The notes: generated by a model from the letters alone, not told the origin. DNA of 64,000 nucleotides from JAAXVQ01 sp964604705 (GCA_964604705.1 CAZSAP010000002.1:124001-188000), one strand, 5' to 3'; positions 1 to 8,234 are shown, counted from the first letter of the stretch. A program made the numbers and translations.

Positions 1-424
1 CCACTCCGGCCGCACTAAGTCCCTGGATCTGCTCCCGGAAAATGTCCACCCCTTCTTCAAACGGGGTCTCCCCAAAGGGACGAAAAAACACGCCGGTGGA
101 ACTCACATTCCCAGCCGCCCAACCGCCACGCGCATGCGCCACCTGCAAGGAGAGTTCCGCCAGGCGCTGGTTGTACTCGCTTACCTTTTGCTCCAACCCA
201 TAGTTGTGCAGCTTGACCCGATTGGCCCCAAAGGTCGGGGTATAGACCATATTGGAGCCTGCATCAAAATATTCATTTTGAATCCCTTGAATCACCTCAG
301 GGTGTTCCAGGCAAAAGGTCTCTGGACAAACCCCGGCCGGCATCCCGCGCCGTTGGAGCATCACTCCGGTGGACCCGTCCAAGATCGTAATTTTATTTTT
401 AAGCAGACTCGTCAAGCGATTCAC
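1..424 (-). CDS. metH: Methionine synthase, homocysteine-binding domain (5' part; runs off window)
   Basis: This is the N-terminal part (about 141 codons, open to the window edge) of a cobalamin-dependent methionine synthase or close homocysteine S-methyltransferase. The start is a GTG preceded at good spacing by TAGGAG. The translation shows the family signatures ILDGSTGVMLQRRG near residue 13, CPETFCLEHPEVI, and YTPTFGANRVKLHNYGLEQ near residue 65, all part of the TIM barrel that binds homocysteine. The Zn-binding cysteines would lie beyond the window. A stand-alone reactivation domain for this enzyme is encoded at 15970-16584, which suggests the MetH itself may lack that domain. The fold assignment is firm; MetH versus another homocysteine methyltransferase is inference because the rest of the gene is not visible. 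Confidence 0.85.
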   Translation of the reverse strand, partial: MNRLTSLLKNKITILDGSTGVMLQRRGMPAGVCPETFCLEHPEVIQGIQNEYFDAGSNMVYTPTFGANRVKLHNYGLEQKVSEYNQRLAELSLQVAHARGGWAAGNVSSTGVFFRPFGETPFEEGVDIFREQIQGLSAAGV

Positions 425-462
425 AATAAAACTCCTAAGAAGAGATACGATCGGAAAGGTGC

Positions 463-507
463 ATTATACAATGGGAGCCGTTTCAGGGGCAATTTATGAA
501 TTGCCCC
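463..507 (-). promoter_or_regulatory. metH promoter with palindromic operator over the -35
   Basis: On the minus strand TTGCCC (492-487) is followed after 18 bases by a perfect TATAAT (468-463), about 40 bases upstream of the metH GTG. A perfect 9-bp inverted repeat with arms GGGGCAATT and AATTGCCCC around a 4-base loop occupies 486-507 and covers the whole -35 element. This is the arrangement expected for a repressor operator. No SAM-riboswitch-like leader fits in the roughly 30-base leader. The binding protein is unknown. Confidence 0.55.
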
Positions 508-637
508 AAACACGGATTCTTCACGTTGCACATATTGTTTCTACAAACACAGTATCACAACGTACTACTTGGACTTTATCTTTCTGCGCGAATGACAACT
601 CCATCCTGCATCTGTTTTTATGACCCCTGCCAACCTG

Positions 638-1597
638 CTACTCCCGCTTCATACGCTCAGCGATCCAGTGCTGAATGACAGCGCGTGAGGCAAGCACGGT
701 TGCCTTGCCGTGCGGCCCTTGGGGAACCAGAACCATGTGCTTGTCGGGATGTTTCCAGGCTGCGAGCAGGTCCTCACAACCCGAGCGGTCCACCACACTG
801 TCCTTTTCTCCATAGATAAGCAACAAGGGTACGGACTGCGTTTGCGCCAGGGTCACCATACTCTGCATGAGCGTTTGCACACTCATCATGGTTCGCATGC
901 TGAAATATTTAACTAAGGTTGGATCCAAACTCCGTTGCCGGGCTTCTTCTCGTTCCTGTGGGTCTTGAATGCGCTCCGGCTCCCCGGACATATTTACCAC
1001 TGGTGTATGTGACGCAAAAATATAGTAGGCTGCGTATCGGATGTACTCCCACCACGTTGGGGTCATCCCCTCGGACACTTTTCGACGATAGGGGGGATTG
1101 ACCAAAATGATCCCGTCCAAACGGTTCATGTGCAGGGCTGCGCTCATGGCAACGGCGCATGACATGCTGTGCCCAAAAAGAAACACCTTGCCGCGTGCTC
1201 CCTGCGTGCGGACATCGTGCTCCAACCCCTCGTTGAAATCCGCAACAAAGCGTGCCATGGACGACACATCCCCACGCGTTCCTTCCGAATATCCCGTTCC
1301 CCGCGGAAATACCAGGACCACGCGGCGATCCACTCCCGCCAGTACATCCAACACCTCACGATCGGTCTCTGGATTCATACCGGTAATCCCAGGTGCCAAG
1401 TACACGGTGGAGGACGTTACGGTTGTAGGTTGATAGGTGACTATTTGTACGCGCACCTTGTCGGTCGTGGTAAAAAAGCGAGCTTCAGCCGAGGCCTGGG
1501 GTTGTGGATTGGGCAAGCCAGCACATCCAAGACAGACAGATAAAAGCCCTCCTACAAACCCAACCGCGGGCAGCTTTTTTAACAATGAGCTTTTCAT
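638..1597 (-). CDS. Alpha/beta-hydrolase (serine aminopeptidase/lysophospholipase type), probably exported
   Basis: A 319-residue alpha/beta-hydrolase of the S33/monoacylglycerol-lipase type. The N-terminus has a positively charged start, a hydrophobic stretch (residues 9-24) and a Cys at position 25 in an imperfect lipobox, so it may be a lipoprotein or a secreted protein. The nucleophile elbow is GHSMS with Ser at about 144 (the usual last Gly is Ser). The acid is probably in YGEKDSVVD and the catalytic His in GPHGKA near the C-terminus, giving a complete triad. It starts 13 bases after the LRR gene, so the two are probably co-transcribed. The substrate cannot be inferred. Confidence 0.85.
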   Translation of the reverse strand: MKSSLLKKLPAVGFVGGLLSVCLGCAGLPNPQPQASAEARFFTTTDKVRVQIVTYQPTTVTSSTVYLAPGITGMNPETDREVLDVLAGVDRRVVLVFPRGTGYSEGTRGDVSSMARFVADFNEGLEHDVRTQGARGKVFLFGHSMSCAVAMSAALHMNRLDGIILVNPPYRRKVSEGMTPTWWEYIRYAAYYIFASHTPVVNMSGEPERIQDPQEREEARQRSLDPTLVKYFSMRTMMSVQTLMQSMVTLAQTQSVPLLLIYGEKDSVVDRSGCEDLLAAWKHPDKHMVLVPQGPHGKATVLASRAVIQHWIAERMKRE

Positions 1598-1610
1598 TTT
1601 CGATCAACCA

Positions 1611-2480
1611 TTAAAACTTGATCTCCATCCGCGGATATGTCTCTTGGAGTCTTGTGCACTCAGCTTCGGTAACATTTGTATTGGATATGTAGACCGTCTG
1701 CAACTTCGCCAAACCGGCCACCAATTGTTCCAAACCCCTGCCTGTAATCTGGGTACCCGAAAGGTTTAAGACACGTAACTTTTTAAGTCCCATAAATCCT
1801 GGAACCGCTTTGTCGGTTACCGGCGTGGCGGTAAGGGTGAGCGTCTCGAGGTTCCTAAGTTTGGCAATCCCCCGCAAAACACTTGAGTCGGTTATGTGGG
1901 GCTGATTTCCCAAGTACAAAGACTTTAACGATGTAAGGCGGCTTACTCCACGGATGATGCCTTCATCGGTTATGGCCGCATCATGCGAAAGATTAAGTAC
2001 GGTCAACGCGCTCAATGAGCTCACGCCTTCTATGATTCCTACATCGGACACTTGCGTTTTTAAAAGATTGAGGTACTCAAGAAATTTCTGAGTCCTGGAT
2101 AATTCACGTATACTATGATCGGAGACAGCATTAAACGCCAGATCCAAAGACCGAACAAATTCCATCTGTCCGAGCAATACAATCAGCTCCTGATCCGAAA
2201 TATCTCGAGCACGTAAATTCAAATATCCATTGGCCTCCATAAACACAGCATATTTCTCTTTAATGCGTTTGGGCGAGTCAAGTACCGTAGCCCGGCCTTC
2301 AATTTCACGCACAATTCGATTCTGCTTTGATAATTCAATGTTCTGCGCCTCCAAGATCACATTCCGGCTCACAACACTTTTAATGTAGCGGCTCTGCTTT
2401 TGAAAATAATAAATATTTCCCAAAGTCCCAGCGGCAACCAATACTCCGGCTAGGCTGAGAATGTACATACTTCGTTTCAT
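1611..2480 (-). CDS. Membrane-anchored leucine-rich-repeat protein
   Basis: About 289 residues. I chose the ATG at 2480 because GGGAG lies just upstream and the protein then begins with a clean signal-anchor (residues 5-22). A longer frame to 2588 would overlap the divergent DUF454 gene. After a polar, probably coiled segment (about 25-70), the C-terminal two thirds consists of leucine-rich repeats of the LxxLxLxxNxxITD type, for example LTVLNLSHDAAITDEGI, SLKSLYLGNQPHITDSSV and KLRVLNLSGTQITGRGL. Such repeats form a protein-binding surface, here presumably periplasmic. It sits 13 bases upstream of the hydrolase at 638-1597 in an apparent operon. The ligand is unknown. Confidence 0.85.
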   Translation of the reverse strand: MKRSMYILSLAGVLVAAGTLGNIYYFQKQSRYIKSVVSRNVILEAQNIELSKQNRIVREIEGRATVLDSPKRIKEKYAVFMEANGYLNLRARDISDQELIVLLGQMEFVRSLDLAFNAVSDHSIRELSRTQKFLEYLNLLKTQVSDVGIIEGVSSLSALTVLNLSHDAAITDEGIIRGVSRLTSLKSLYLGNQPHITDSSVLRGIAKLRNLETLTLTATPVTDKAVPGFMGLKKLRVLNLSGTQITGRGLEQLVAGLAKLQTVYISNTNVTEAECTRLQETYPRMEIKF

Positions 2481-2569
2481 AGAGGCTCCCTTGATGATAA
2501 AACTTGATACGCTATCTTTTTTCGCGAACTGCTTTTCACCCCTATTCAACAGTGGTACACTAAGCCACC

Positions 2570-2956
2570 ATGTTGAACCATATCCCACGCATGTTTTTTT
2601 TAATTTTAGGCTGGCTTAGTTTGGGGTTGGGTATTTTGGGGATTTTACTTCCCTTGCTGCCCACCACCCCATTTGTATTACTGGCCGCGTATTGTTTCTC
2701 TAAAAGTTCGGAACGCTGGCACGCCTGGCTGCGTCAGCACCCTTTTTTAGGACCCTTGGTTCAGGATTGGGAAACCCATCACGCGATTCGCACCCAGGCC
2801 AAACTCATGGCCACGCTGCTTATTGTGATAACCTTCTCGCTCTCCCTATTACTGGCCGATCTAACAGTTCTGCATCGCTGGGTACTAAGTACGTTGGGTG
2901 TATGCGTCTTGCTCTTCATCTGGACTCGCCCAACCCCACCCGACACTTCAGCGTAG
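2570..2956 (+). CDS. DUF454 (YbaN-like) small inner-membrane protein
   Basis: A 128-residue integral membrane protein of the DUF454/YbaN family. It has the hallmark LLPTTPF motif (about residues 28-35) at the end of the first hydrophobic hairpin, followed by AAYCFSKSSERWHAWL, a cytoplasmic stretch, and two more membrane segments (about 78-118). Full length for the family. Its molecular function is not established. It is transcribed divergently from the LRR gene and converges with the lipase-like gene at 3010-4416. Confidence 0.9.
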   Translation: MLNHIPRMFFLILGWLSLGLGILGILLPLLPTTPFVLLAAYCFSKSSERWHAWLRQHPFLGPLVQDWETHHAIRTQAKLMATLLIVITFSLSLLLADLTVLHRWVLSTLGVCVLLFIWTRPTPPDTSA

Positions 2957-3009
2957 GTGTTTCAAGCCCAGAAGGCGGAGCCTCCGACACCAAGTCAGGC
3001 TGCACGGGA

Positions 3010-4416
3010 CTACGCCAATAGGGCATTCAAATACTTCAATACCTGCTCACGATTGTGTTGCCCTGCTGAATACACCAAATCACTACCACTCAAATGATTG
3101 GCTGCTTGATTGACCCAGTTCTCCGGTGTGATCTGAGACGCAGCATCCAAGGTCAACTGATAGGCCGAGGGAATAATAAAATCATGCGCATGGGCGGCCA
3201 AAGCTTCCGCCGGCACTCCAGTATCGTGCCAGGCCATGACTTGGCTCACTCTTGGGTTTGAAATCGGCTTGCGATGATTTTCGCGCATAACAGTCTGGCT
3301 GTAAATCACATCCACCTGATCCAGTTTCCCTTGGGTTAAGGTTGCGTCTGTCTTGCGCAAGTCCAAGCCTGTCATTTTTGCGATAAATTTCCACCACGCA
3401 TTGGTTTCCAGGCGTTTTTGGAGTTCTTTCACCAAGAGCATGATAAGTGCATCATAAAGAATATCTTTGGACTTTAAATTCGCCGAAAGAATCCCGTTAA
3501 TCACGCCCGGATTCGCCAGCGGCTGATTGATGCTGGCAAGCACGGAACAGCTTGCGGCCGCGGGGGAATAATTGGGTTCCATCCGCAAGATGTTTAAATC
3601 AAAAAAGGCGTCGTTGGGATCGTTGCGCAAGCCTCCCAGCCAATCAATCAAGACATCAAGCAAGTTGGATAAATTTCCTTGTTTCATTTGGTCGCTGGTG
3701 CCGAGAAGCGTCTTGTGCTCGGGTTGTTGCATGGCGTTTTTCAACGTACTTAAAAATCCAATCATGTCTTCATGGTTGAATACATAGGTAAACACTTTAG
3801 CGGCCAGCCCCTTCGGCTTTAAGCCTAGCAGGACACAGATAATTTCCACAAAACCCTGAATAATCGTTTTGCTGTTTTCGCTGTTGGCCAGGGGCGATCC
3901 CGTGTTCGGGGACGAAAGGGTAATCACACCTTGAATGTAATTTTGTTTAAACACAGCTTTGTCCAGCCAGTTTAGGTAACGTGCCACCAAACCGCCTTGA
4001 CTGTACCCAATGAGAATGTTCGGTGCCGTGGCGGCCAAAAGCGAATAATACCCTTGATACTTCGGTGTCTGCATTTGGTAATCCCGTGTCATCTGATCCC
4101 AAAAGGTCTTATAACCCGCCTGCTTGGACTCTCCCACGTAGTACGCCTGAATTGCATCCAGGGTGTTTTTCGCTGGCAAAGGCGCTGTGTCAAACAACGA
4201 ACCCAGACATTTGGGCGCGATGGGCACAAAATATTCAACCTCCGGCATCAGTTGGTTCCCGGAATCCGGACGTTGTCCAAATTGGATTTTATTCCCAAAT
4301 TGCGCGCACAGTTCCTGTTGCACCTGTTCCGCGGTTTTTTTCACAGGAAAGGTTTGGGGACCGGAGATCAAATCGTAGGCACGATTAAGCGTCCAAACGG
4401 TCACTTTATTACTCAT
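3010..4416 (-). CDS. Lipase-like alpha/beta-hydrolase
   Basis: A 468-residue alpha/beta-hydrolase resembling triacylglycerol lipases or PGAP1-like esterases. GAGGTG precedes the ATG. The nucleophile elbow is IGYSQGG with Ser at about 139, followed by LVARYLNWLD and the lipase-like ITLSSPNTGSPLA. A candidate acid and His lie in the C-terminal third, where HAHDF and NHLSGSD occur. There is no signal peptide, so it is either cytoplasmic or exported by another route. It is longer than simple lipases because of a helical insertion after the nucleophile (about residues 180-330). Substrate unknown. Confidence 0.8.
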   Translation of the reverse strand: MSNKVTVWTLNRAYDLISGPQTFPVKKTAEQVQQELCAQFGNKIQFGQRPDSGNQLMPEVEYFVPIAPKCLGSLFDTAPLPAKNTLDAIQAYYVGESKQAGYKTFWDQMTRDYQMQTPKYQGYYSLLAATAPNILIGYSQGGLVARYLNWLDKAVFKQNYIQGVITLSSPNTGSPLANSENSKTIIQGFVEIICVLLGLKPKGLAAKVFTYVFNHEDMIGFLSTLKNAMQQPEHKTLLGTSDQMKQGNLSNLLDVLIDWLGGLRNDPNDAFFDLNILRMEPNYSPAAASCSVLASINQPLANPGVINGILSANLKSKDILYDALIMLLVKELQKRLETNAWWKFIAKMTGLDLRKTDATLTQGKLDQVDVIYSQTVMRENHRKPISNPRVSQVMAWHDTGVPAEALAAHAHDFIIPSAYQLTLDAASQITPENWVNQAANHLSGSDLVYSAGQHNREQVLKYLNALLA

Positions 4417-4467
4417 GGTTTCACCTCGAGAAGTAGTCTGCCCAGCGTTGGGTGTTAATGCCGTTCT

Positions 4468-4680
4468 TTACTTAGTCGCCTTGTTTCGTTTTACAGATAC
4501 GGGCCTGGGTAATTTTTTTTCAGATAGCTGTGCAATGGCCCCGCAGATCGTTGCAGGCATGGGACGGCAGGCACAATGCTTTACATGTTCTTGATGCCAT
4601 CGGATGCGCTGTTCCAGGTTGGCTTTCACAGGCATACGATTCTGCACATGCCATTCGCGGTTCAATTTAGGAATCGTCAT
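4468..4680 (-). CDS. Small conserved hypothetical protein
   Basis: A 70-residue protein with a strong ribosome-binding site (GGTGAGGAG, 5 bases before ATG). It begins with NREWHVQNRMPVKANLEQRI, then WHQEHVKHCACRPMP, a pattern I recall from short uncharacterised proteins in many bacteria. The His and CxC residues (HVKHCAC) could bind metal. It lies about 50 bases upstream of the lipase-like gene on the same strand and may share its transcript. The function is unknown. Confidence 0.75.
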   Translation of the reverse strand: MTIPKLNREWHVQNRMPVKANLEQRIRWHQEHVKHCACRPMPATICGAIAQLSEKKLPRPVSVKRNKATK

Positions 4681-4922
4681 TGTGGCTCCTCACCGGCCGT
4701 ATCTTGCACCCCGCGCAAAAGCGCCGAAGAAAGCTTAGCTCGACTTAGGCCACCTGGCAAGTCCTTACTTGTGGTTTTTCTTCATATGCACCCTAGACCT
4801 CATCCGAACTCCCCACCTCTACGCGGAACACGCCTAGCTCGTTAAACACCTGCCTGTGGTGTCAAACTAATGAAATTGAATAAAAGCGATTTTGAATGAT
4901 GATATATCAGGAGGTGAGCGTC

Positions 4923-5009
4923 ATGAAACGCCATAAAGCTATCCGGTCCAAACGTAAAACTGAAAAACTACCCGTTTGTGACTGCTGTTGCTGCTTCTGC
5001 GGGTGTTAG
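4923..5009 (+). CDS. 28-residue peptide with C-terminal cysteine cluster
   Basis: A tiny reading frame with an almost perfect Shine-Dalgarno (AGGAGGTGA, 5 bases before ATG) and its own strong terminator right after the stop. The first 16 residues are highly basic (K/R-rich), and the last ten are CDCCCCFCGC, seven cysteines. That density suggests metal or Fe-S binding (metallothionein-like), a redox role, or a precursor of a modified peptide. No partner enzyme lies next to it. I recognise no family, and the call as a gene rests on the translation signals and terminator. Confidence 0.65.
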   Translation: MKRHKAIRSKRKTEKLPVCDCCCCFCGC

Positions 5010-5015
5010 TACTAT

Positions 5016-5056
5016 GCGGGACGGGTACACGACCCGTCCCGCACTTTTTGACTTTT
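5016..5056 (+). terminator. Rho-independent terminator after the Cys-rich peptide
   Basis: A perfect 11-bp stem (GCGGGACGGGT / ACCCGTCCCGC, 5-base loop, 5016-5042) is followed by a T-rich run (ACTTTTTGACTTTT). It begins 7 bases after the stop of the peptide at 4923-5009, so that gene is its own short transcription unit. Confidence 0.85.
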
Positions 5057-5203
5057 ATGCCTATTTGAGGAAACTACACCTTAAGATTTTTGTATATACT
5101 TGTGGTTTTATTCTTCAATTACCCCATTAATGCAAGCCTTTTTAAGCCAATTGAACCTTGCCGTAAGTTTAATGGTAGATTTAATGCCAAATTACTATAT
5201 TTT

Positions 5204-6415
5204 ATGCTAAGGTATTGGCATATCCTCGCCTATTGTTGGGTCTTATCACTAGACGACGGTTTATACATTACCCGCGTATTTTCGAATACCAGAAAGCAGA
5301 TAGCCCTGAACTCACATCCTTTACCCTCATTGAAGATCGGCGCCCTGGAGGCGCGTATTCCGTTGATCCAGGGAGGCATGGGAATCGGCATTTCTCTGGC
5401 CGGTTTGGCTTCCAGTGTCGCCAATCAAGGCGGAATCGGTGTCATTTCCGTGACCGGCTTGGGCTTTGTCCATCCAGTGCCCAATGTGCACTTTAAAGTC
5501 GGGAATGTCATTTCCTTGCGTAATGAAATTAAAAAAGCCCGTGCCCAAACCAAAGGGTTGCTCGGCGTCAATATCCTCATTGCCCTAACCGATTATGGTG
5601 AATTGGCCCAAACCGCCTGGGAAGAAGGCATTGATTTTATTTTCATGGGCGCCGGACTCCCGATTCAAAAACCCTCGGCCATTCCCGAAGAAACCTGGAA
5701 GTCCATTTTGAAAAAAGTGGTGCCGATTGTTTCTTCAGACCGTGCCACTCGCATCATCTGCAAGAACTGGCAAAAACATTACGGATTTGTTCCGGATGCG
5801 TTTGTCGTGGAAGGTCCCCTTGCCGGTGGACACCTGGGTTTTCATCGCAATCAAATTGATCAACCTGAATTCCAATTGGAACAATTGCTCCCGCAAGTAC
5901 TCGACGTGCTCAAGCCTTTTGAAGAAACCTACAATAAGAAGATTCCGGTCATTGTCGGAGGCGGCATTTTCACAGGTGCCGATATTTACAAATTCATGCA
6001 AATGGGAGCCAGCGGCGTGCAGATGGCCACGCGCTTTATTGCGACCTACGAATGCGACGCGGCCGATGCCTTTAAGCAATTTATTGTGGAATGCAAAGAA
6101 GAGGATTTGGTCATCATCGACAGTCCCGTCGGCTTGCCCGGACGCGCTGTCAAAAATAAGTTTTTGGAAAACGTTACCCAAGGACTGCATCAACCCACCG
6201 TCTGCCCCTGGAAATGTCTGGTCACCTGCGATCATAAAACCGCCCCGTATTGTATCGCCAAAGCCTTGCTCAGCGCACATTCGGGAGAATTGGACAAGGG
6301 TTTTGTGTTCTCAGGAGCCAACGCCTACCGTGTAAACAAATTGGTCTCGGTGAAAGAACTCGTGGATACCTTGGTTGCTGAGTATGAAACCGAAGCGTCC
6401 CGCACGGAAAAATAA
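5204..6415 (+). CDS. FMN-dependent oxidoreductase, nitronate monooxygenase / FabK-like (NPD family)
   Basis: A TIM-barrel flavoprotein of the 2-nitropropane dioxygenase family. Family signatures are IPLIQGGMGIGISLAGLASS, IGVISVTGLG, FMGAGLP, VEGPLAGGHLG and IVGGGIFTGADI, covering FMN binding and the catalytic barrel. Substrate could be alkyl nitronates, or an enoyl thioester as in FabK; the sequence alone does not decide. The start is uncertain. The conserved part begins near 5318, ATGs exist at 5090 and 5204 without a good ribosome-binding site, and a CTG at 5306 would give the usual family N-terminus. The 5010-5300 stretch is AT-rich and may be leader. A strong terminator follows the stop. 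Confidence 0.85.
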   Translation: MLRYWHILAYCWVLSLDDGLYITRVFSNTRKQIALNSHPLPSLKIGALEARIPLIQGGMGIGISLAGLASSVANQGGIGVISVTGLGFVHPVPNVHFKVGNVISLRNEIKKARAQTKGLLGVNILIALTDYGELAQTAWEEGIDFIFMGAGLPIQKPSAIPEETWKSILKKVVPIVSSDRATRIICKNWQKHYGFVPDAFVVEGPLAGGHLGFHRNQIDQPEFQLEQLLPQVLDVLKPFEETYNKKIPVIVGGGIFTGADIYKFMQMGASGVQMATRFIATYECDAADAFKQFIVECKEEDLVIIDSPVGLPGRAVKNKFLENVTQGLHQPTVCPWKCLVTCDHKTAPYCIAKALLSAHSGELDKGFVFSGANAYRVNKLVSVKELVDTLVAEYETEASRTEK

Positions 6416-6436
6416 CCGCCCTACATCAACCCAATT

Positions 6437-6466
6437 CCGGCAGGGCATTCCCCTGCCGGTTTTTTT
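6437..6466 (+). terminator. Rho-independent terminator
   Basis: A 9-bp GC-rich stem (CCGGCAGGG / CCCTGCCGG, 5-base loop) followed by seven T residues, located between the convergent NPD gene and the DUF2378-like gene. It ends transcription of the plus-strand gene. Confidence 0.9.
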
Positions 6467-6471
6467 ATCCA

Positions 6472-7032
6472 CTATTCCCAGGTATACTTAAACACACACT
6501 TTTTCTTGCCTTGGTTCTTGCATTCGGAATGATCGGCCTTGAGGTTCTTCGCTCCAGCATATTCCAGTGCCATGCGTGTCCATCCCAAGGTTCCACTACA
6601 CCCGGCCTGACCGTAAGCTTCGGCCCCGCTCAACTCAAACTCGGCTGAATGGGATGAAACCTGAATCACCTTAAACTCCCCCACACTAAAATATTGTTTA
6701 TACGCGCCGGGTAAGGAATTGGCGGTAAAGGCCGGCGTACCCAATTTAATAAAAATACGCATGAAGGTACCCAAGTCATTGAACGCCACAGTGGCGGCCA
6801 CTTTTTGAAACGTCGCATCATCCCACTGGGCACAGATGGCCTTATACGTATTCACGTAGGCCGATGCTGGAACTTTGCTAATCGGCATTAGTTTTTCTTT
6901 AAGCCAATACTCTTTTTCACTTTCCGGAAACGTTTTTACAAAAGCCTCAAACTCTGCGGCAGATTTATTTTCATGCAGCCATTTTTTCGCTCCTATAAAA
7001 ACCAGGCCTTTTACAGTTGCACCAGTTTCCAT
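6472..7032 (-). CDS. DUF2378-like protein (TIGR02265-type)
   Basis: A 186-residue protein starting at an ATG preceded by GGGGAGGG. A longer frame to 7068 has no such signal. The pattern VKGLVFIGAKKWLHENK, FPESEKEYW, a mid-protein FMRIFIKLGTPAFTANSLPGAYKQYF, and a C-terminal GTLGWTRMALEYAG..C..QGKKKCVFKYTWE matches the DUF2378 family known mainly from myxobacteria, whose function is undefined. The C-terminal part resembles the V4R/heme-NO-type sensor fold, with conserved Cys residues (HSEC, KKKC). It lies downstream of the HxlR regulator on the same strand. I infer a sensory or signalling role with low certainty. Confidence 0.6.
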   Translation of the reverse strand: METGATVKGLVFIGAKKWLHENKSAAEFEAFVKTFPESEKEYWLKEKLMPISKVPASAYVNTYKAICAQWDDATFQKVAATVAFNDLGTFMRIFIKLGTPAFTANSLPGAYKQYFSVGEFKVIQVSSHSAEFELSGAEAYGQAGCSGTLGWTRMALEYAGAKNLKADHSECKNQGKKKCVFKYTWE

Positions 7033-7117
7033 ACACCCTCCCCTAGAAGTAATCTGCATGACATGCATTCGTTACTAGTATACAGGATAGCAACCGCTTC
7101 ATGTATGGTCTTTATTT

Positions 7118-7495
7118 CTATGAACAACGCCAACGACCACGTGTTTGCAGTTTCTTGGTTTTTAATTTTTCTTTGCCTTTCACACAGTCGTAATGCTCCA
7201 CGCCCCATTGCAACATGGCCTCCAAAACTGGGACAAACGATTTTCCCAACGGCGTCAACTCATACTCCACACGTGGTGGCACTTCCGCAAAAATAGTTCG
7301 CGTCAACATGCCGTCGACCTCCAATTCCTTTAAATGCTTGGTCAGCATCTTCAACGACACCTCTTCCATGTGGCGCCGCAATTCCCCAAACCGAGCCGGT
7401 TTTTCTTTCACCGCCCATAAGATCAAGGGTTTCCATTTTCCATCAAATTTGCTGAGCGTATACGTTAAAGGACAATGCACTTGGATTTTATTCAT
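7118..7495 (-). CDS. HxlR-family winged-helix transcriptional regulator
   Basis: A 125-residue HxlR (DUF24) regulator: CPLTYTLSKFDGKWKPLILW at the N-terminus with the usual early Cys (Cys8), then FGELRRHMEEVSLKMLTKHLKELEVDGMLTR (recognition helix) and PRVEYELTPLGKSF (wing). Family members sense electrophiles, quinones or similar compounds, often through that Cys, and control neighbouring oxidoreductases. It is divergent from the nitroreductase gene at 7623, with a palindromic candidate operator between them, so it probably controls both. Confidence 0.92.
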   Translation of the reverse strand: MNKIQVHCPLTYTLSKFDGKWKPLILWAVKEKPARFGELRRHMEEVSLKMLTKHLKELEVDGMLTRTIFAEVPPRVEYELTPLGKSFVPVLEAMLQWGVEHYDCVKGKEKLKTKKLQTRGRWRCS

Positions 7496-7531
7496 AGATG
7501 TTTTCCTTTTTTTACCACTATAGTCACTTTA

Positions 7532-7556
7532 GGTTACTATGATACCAAAAGGTAAC
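7532..7556. promoter_or_regulatory. Candidate HxlR operator
   Basis: Three related half-sites lie in the divergent gap: GGTTAC (7532-7537), GATACC (7541-7546) and GGTAAC (7551-7556). They form two overlapping imperfect palindromes. The position between hxlR and the nitroreductase gene fits autoregulation plus control of the enzyme. Assignment is inference. Confidence 0.4.
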
Positions 7557-7622
7557 TACTTGCAAAAGGAGAATATTGTGTGTATGTTTGCGTCATCAAT
7601 AAATTCAAGGAGGATCCAGCCA

Positions 7623-8147
7623 ATGATTTTATCCGCCATTCTCGAACGTCGCAGTGTACGGGAGTATGCCGAAACCGAGGTCACCGAGGAACAGGTTCAT
7701 AGGCTCATCCAGGCGGCCCAGTATGCCCCCACCGGCATGAATACCCGAGCCATTGAGTTTATCGTGTTGCGCACCCACGCCGCCAAAGATGCACTTTTTG
7801 CGTTGTTGGAACCCAAGCAGCCCTTTGTCAAAGAAGCGCCGGTCATTGTGATCCCGGTTTTGCACCTCACAAAAATTAAAATGACCGGTTTGGACCAAAC
7901 ACTGGTGGCCACTTCGGATTTGGCGATTGCCTCTGCGTTTATCATGACTCAGGCGACGGCCATGGGATTGGGTACGGTGTGGAAACACATTCCTACATCT
8001 TTGGTGGCAAAGGTATTAGGGGAGCTGGGTGTCCCGTCGGACTACACCTTGATTAACGCATTGCCAATCGGCTATCCCAAGCAAAAACCAGCCTCGCATC
8101 AGGAACACGAATTTTCCAAGGAAAAGATCCATTTTGAAAAATGGTAA
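7623..8147 (+). CDS. Nitroreductase-family FMN oxidoreductase
   Basis: A 174-residue nitroreductase. I chose the ATG at 7623 because AAGGAGG lies 9 bases upstream and the protein then begins directly with the family start MILSAILERRSVREY. Other motifs are AAQYAPTGMNTRAIEF (FMN contact), SDLAIASAFIMTQATAMGLGTVW, and the C-terminal ALPIGYPKQKP. Members reduce nitro compounds, quinones or flavins with NAD(P)H as FMN-bound homodimers. The divergent HxlR regulator suggests induction by reactive electrophilic compounds. Confidence 0.92.
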   Translation: MILSAILERRSVREYAETEVTEEQVHRLIQAAQYAPTGMNTRAIEFIVLRTHAAKDALFALLEPKQPFVKEAPVIVIPVLHLTKIKMTGLDQTLVATSDLAIASAFIMTQATAMGLGTVWKHIPTSLVAKVLGELGVPSDYTLINALPIGYPKQKPASHQEHEFSKEKIHFEKW

Positions 8148-8151
8148 CTCC

Positions 8152-8197
8152 GCTAAACCAGAGCGCATCGGTCTTTTTCGATGCGCTCTGGTTTAGC
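8152..8197. terminator. Perfect 19-bp hairpin between convergent genes
   Basis: GCTAAACCAGAGCGCATCG (8152-8170) and its exact reverse complement (8179-8197) enclose an 8-base T-rich loop. It sits between the convergent nitroreductase and feoB genes, so a bidirectional terminator is the simplest reading. Neither side has a T-run after the stem. Confidence 0.55.
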
Positions 8198-8234
8198 CAG
8201 AACCCACTCATTTGAACCAAACAAATCCACTATC

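Noticed and set aside
425..637. SAM or cobalamin riboswitch upstream of metH
   Set aside because: The predicted leader after the TATAAT is only about 30-40 bases, and no S-box or B12-box core is visible; the palindrome lies in the promoter, not in the transcript.
5090..5203. Longer N-terminus for the NPD-family oxidoreductase from the ATG at 5090
   Set aside because: This AT-rich stretch has no ribosome-binding site and encodes residues absent from the family; even the 5204 start is probably too long.
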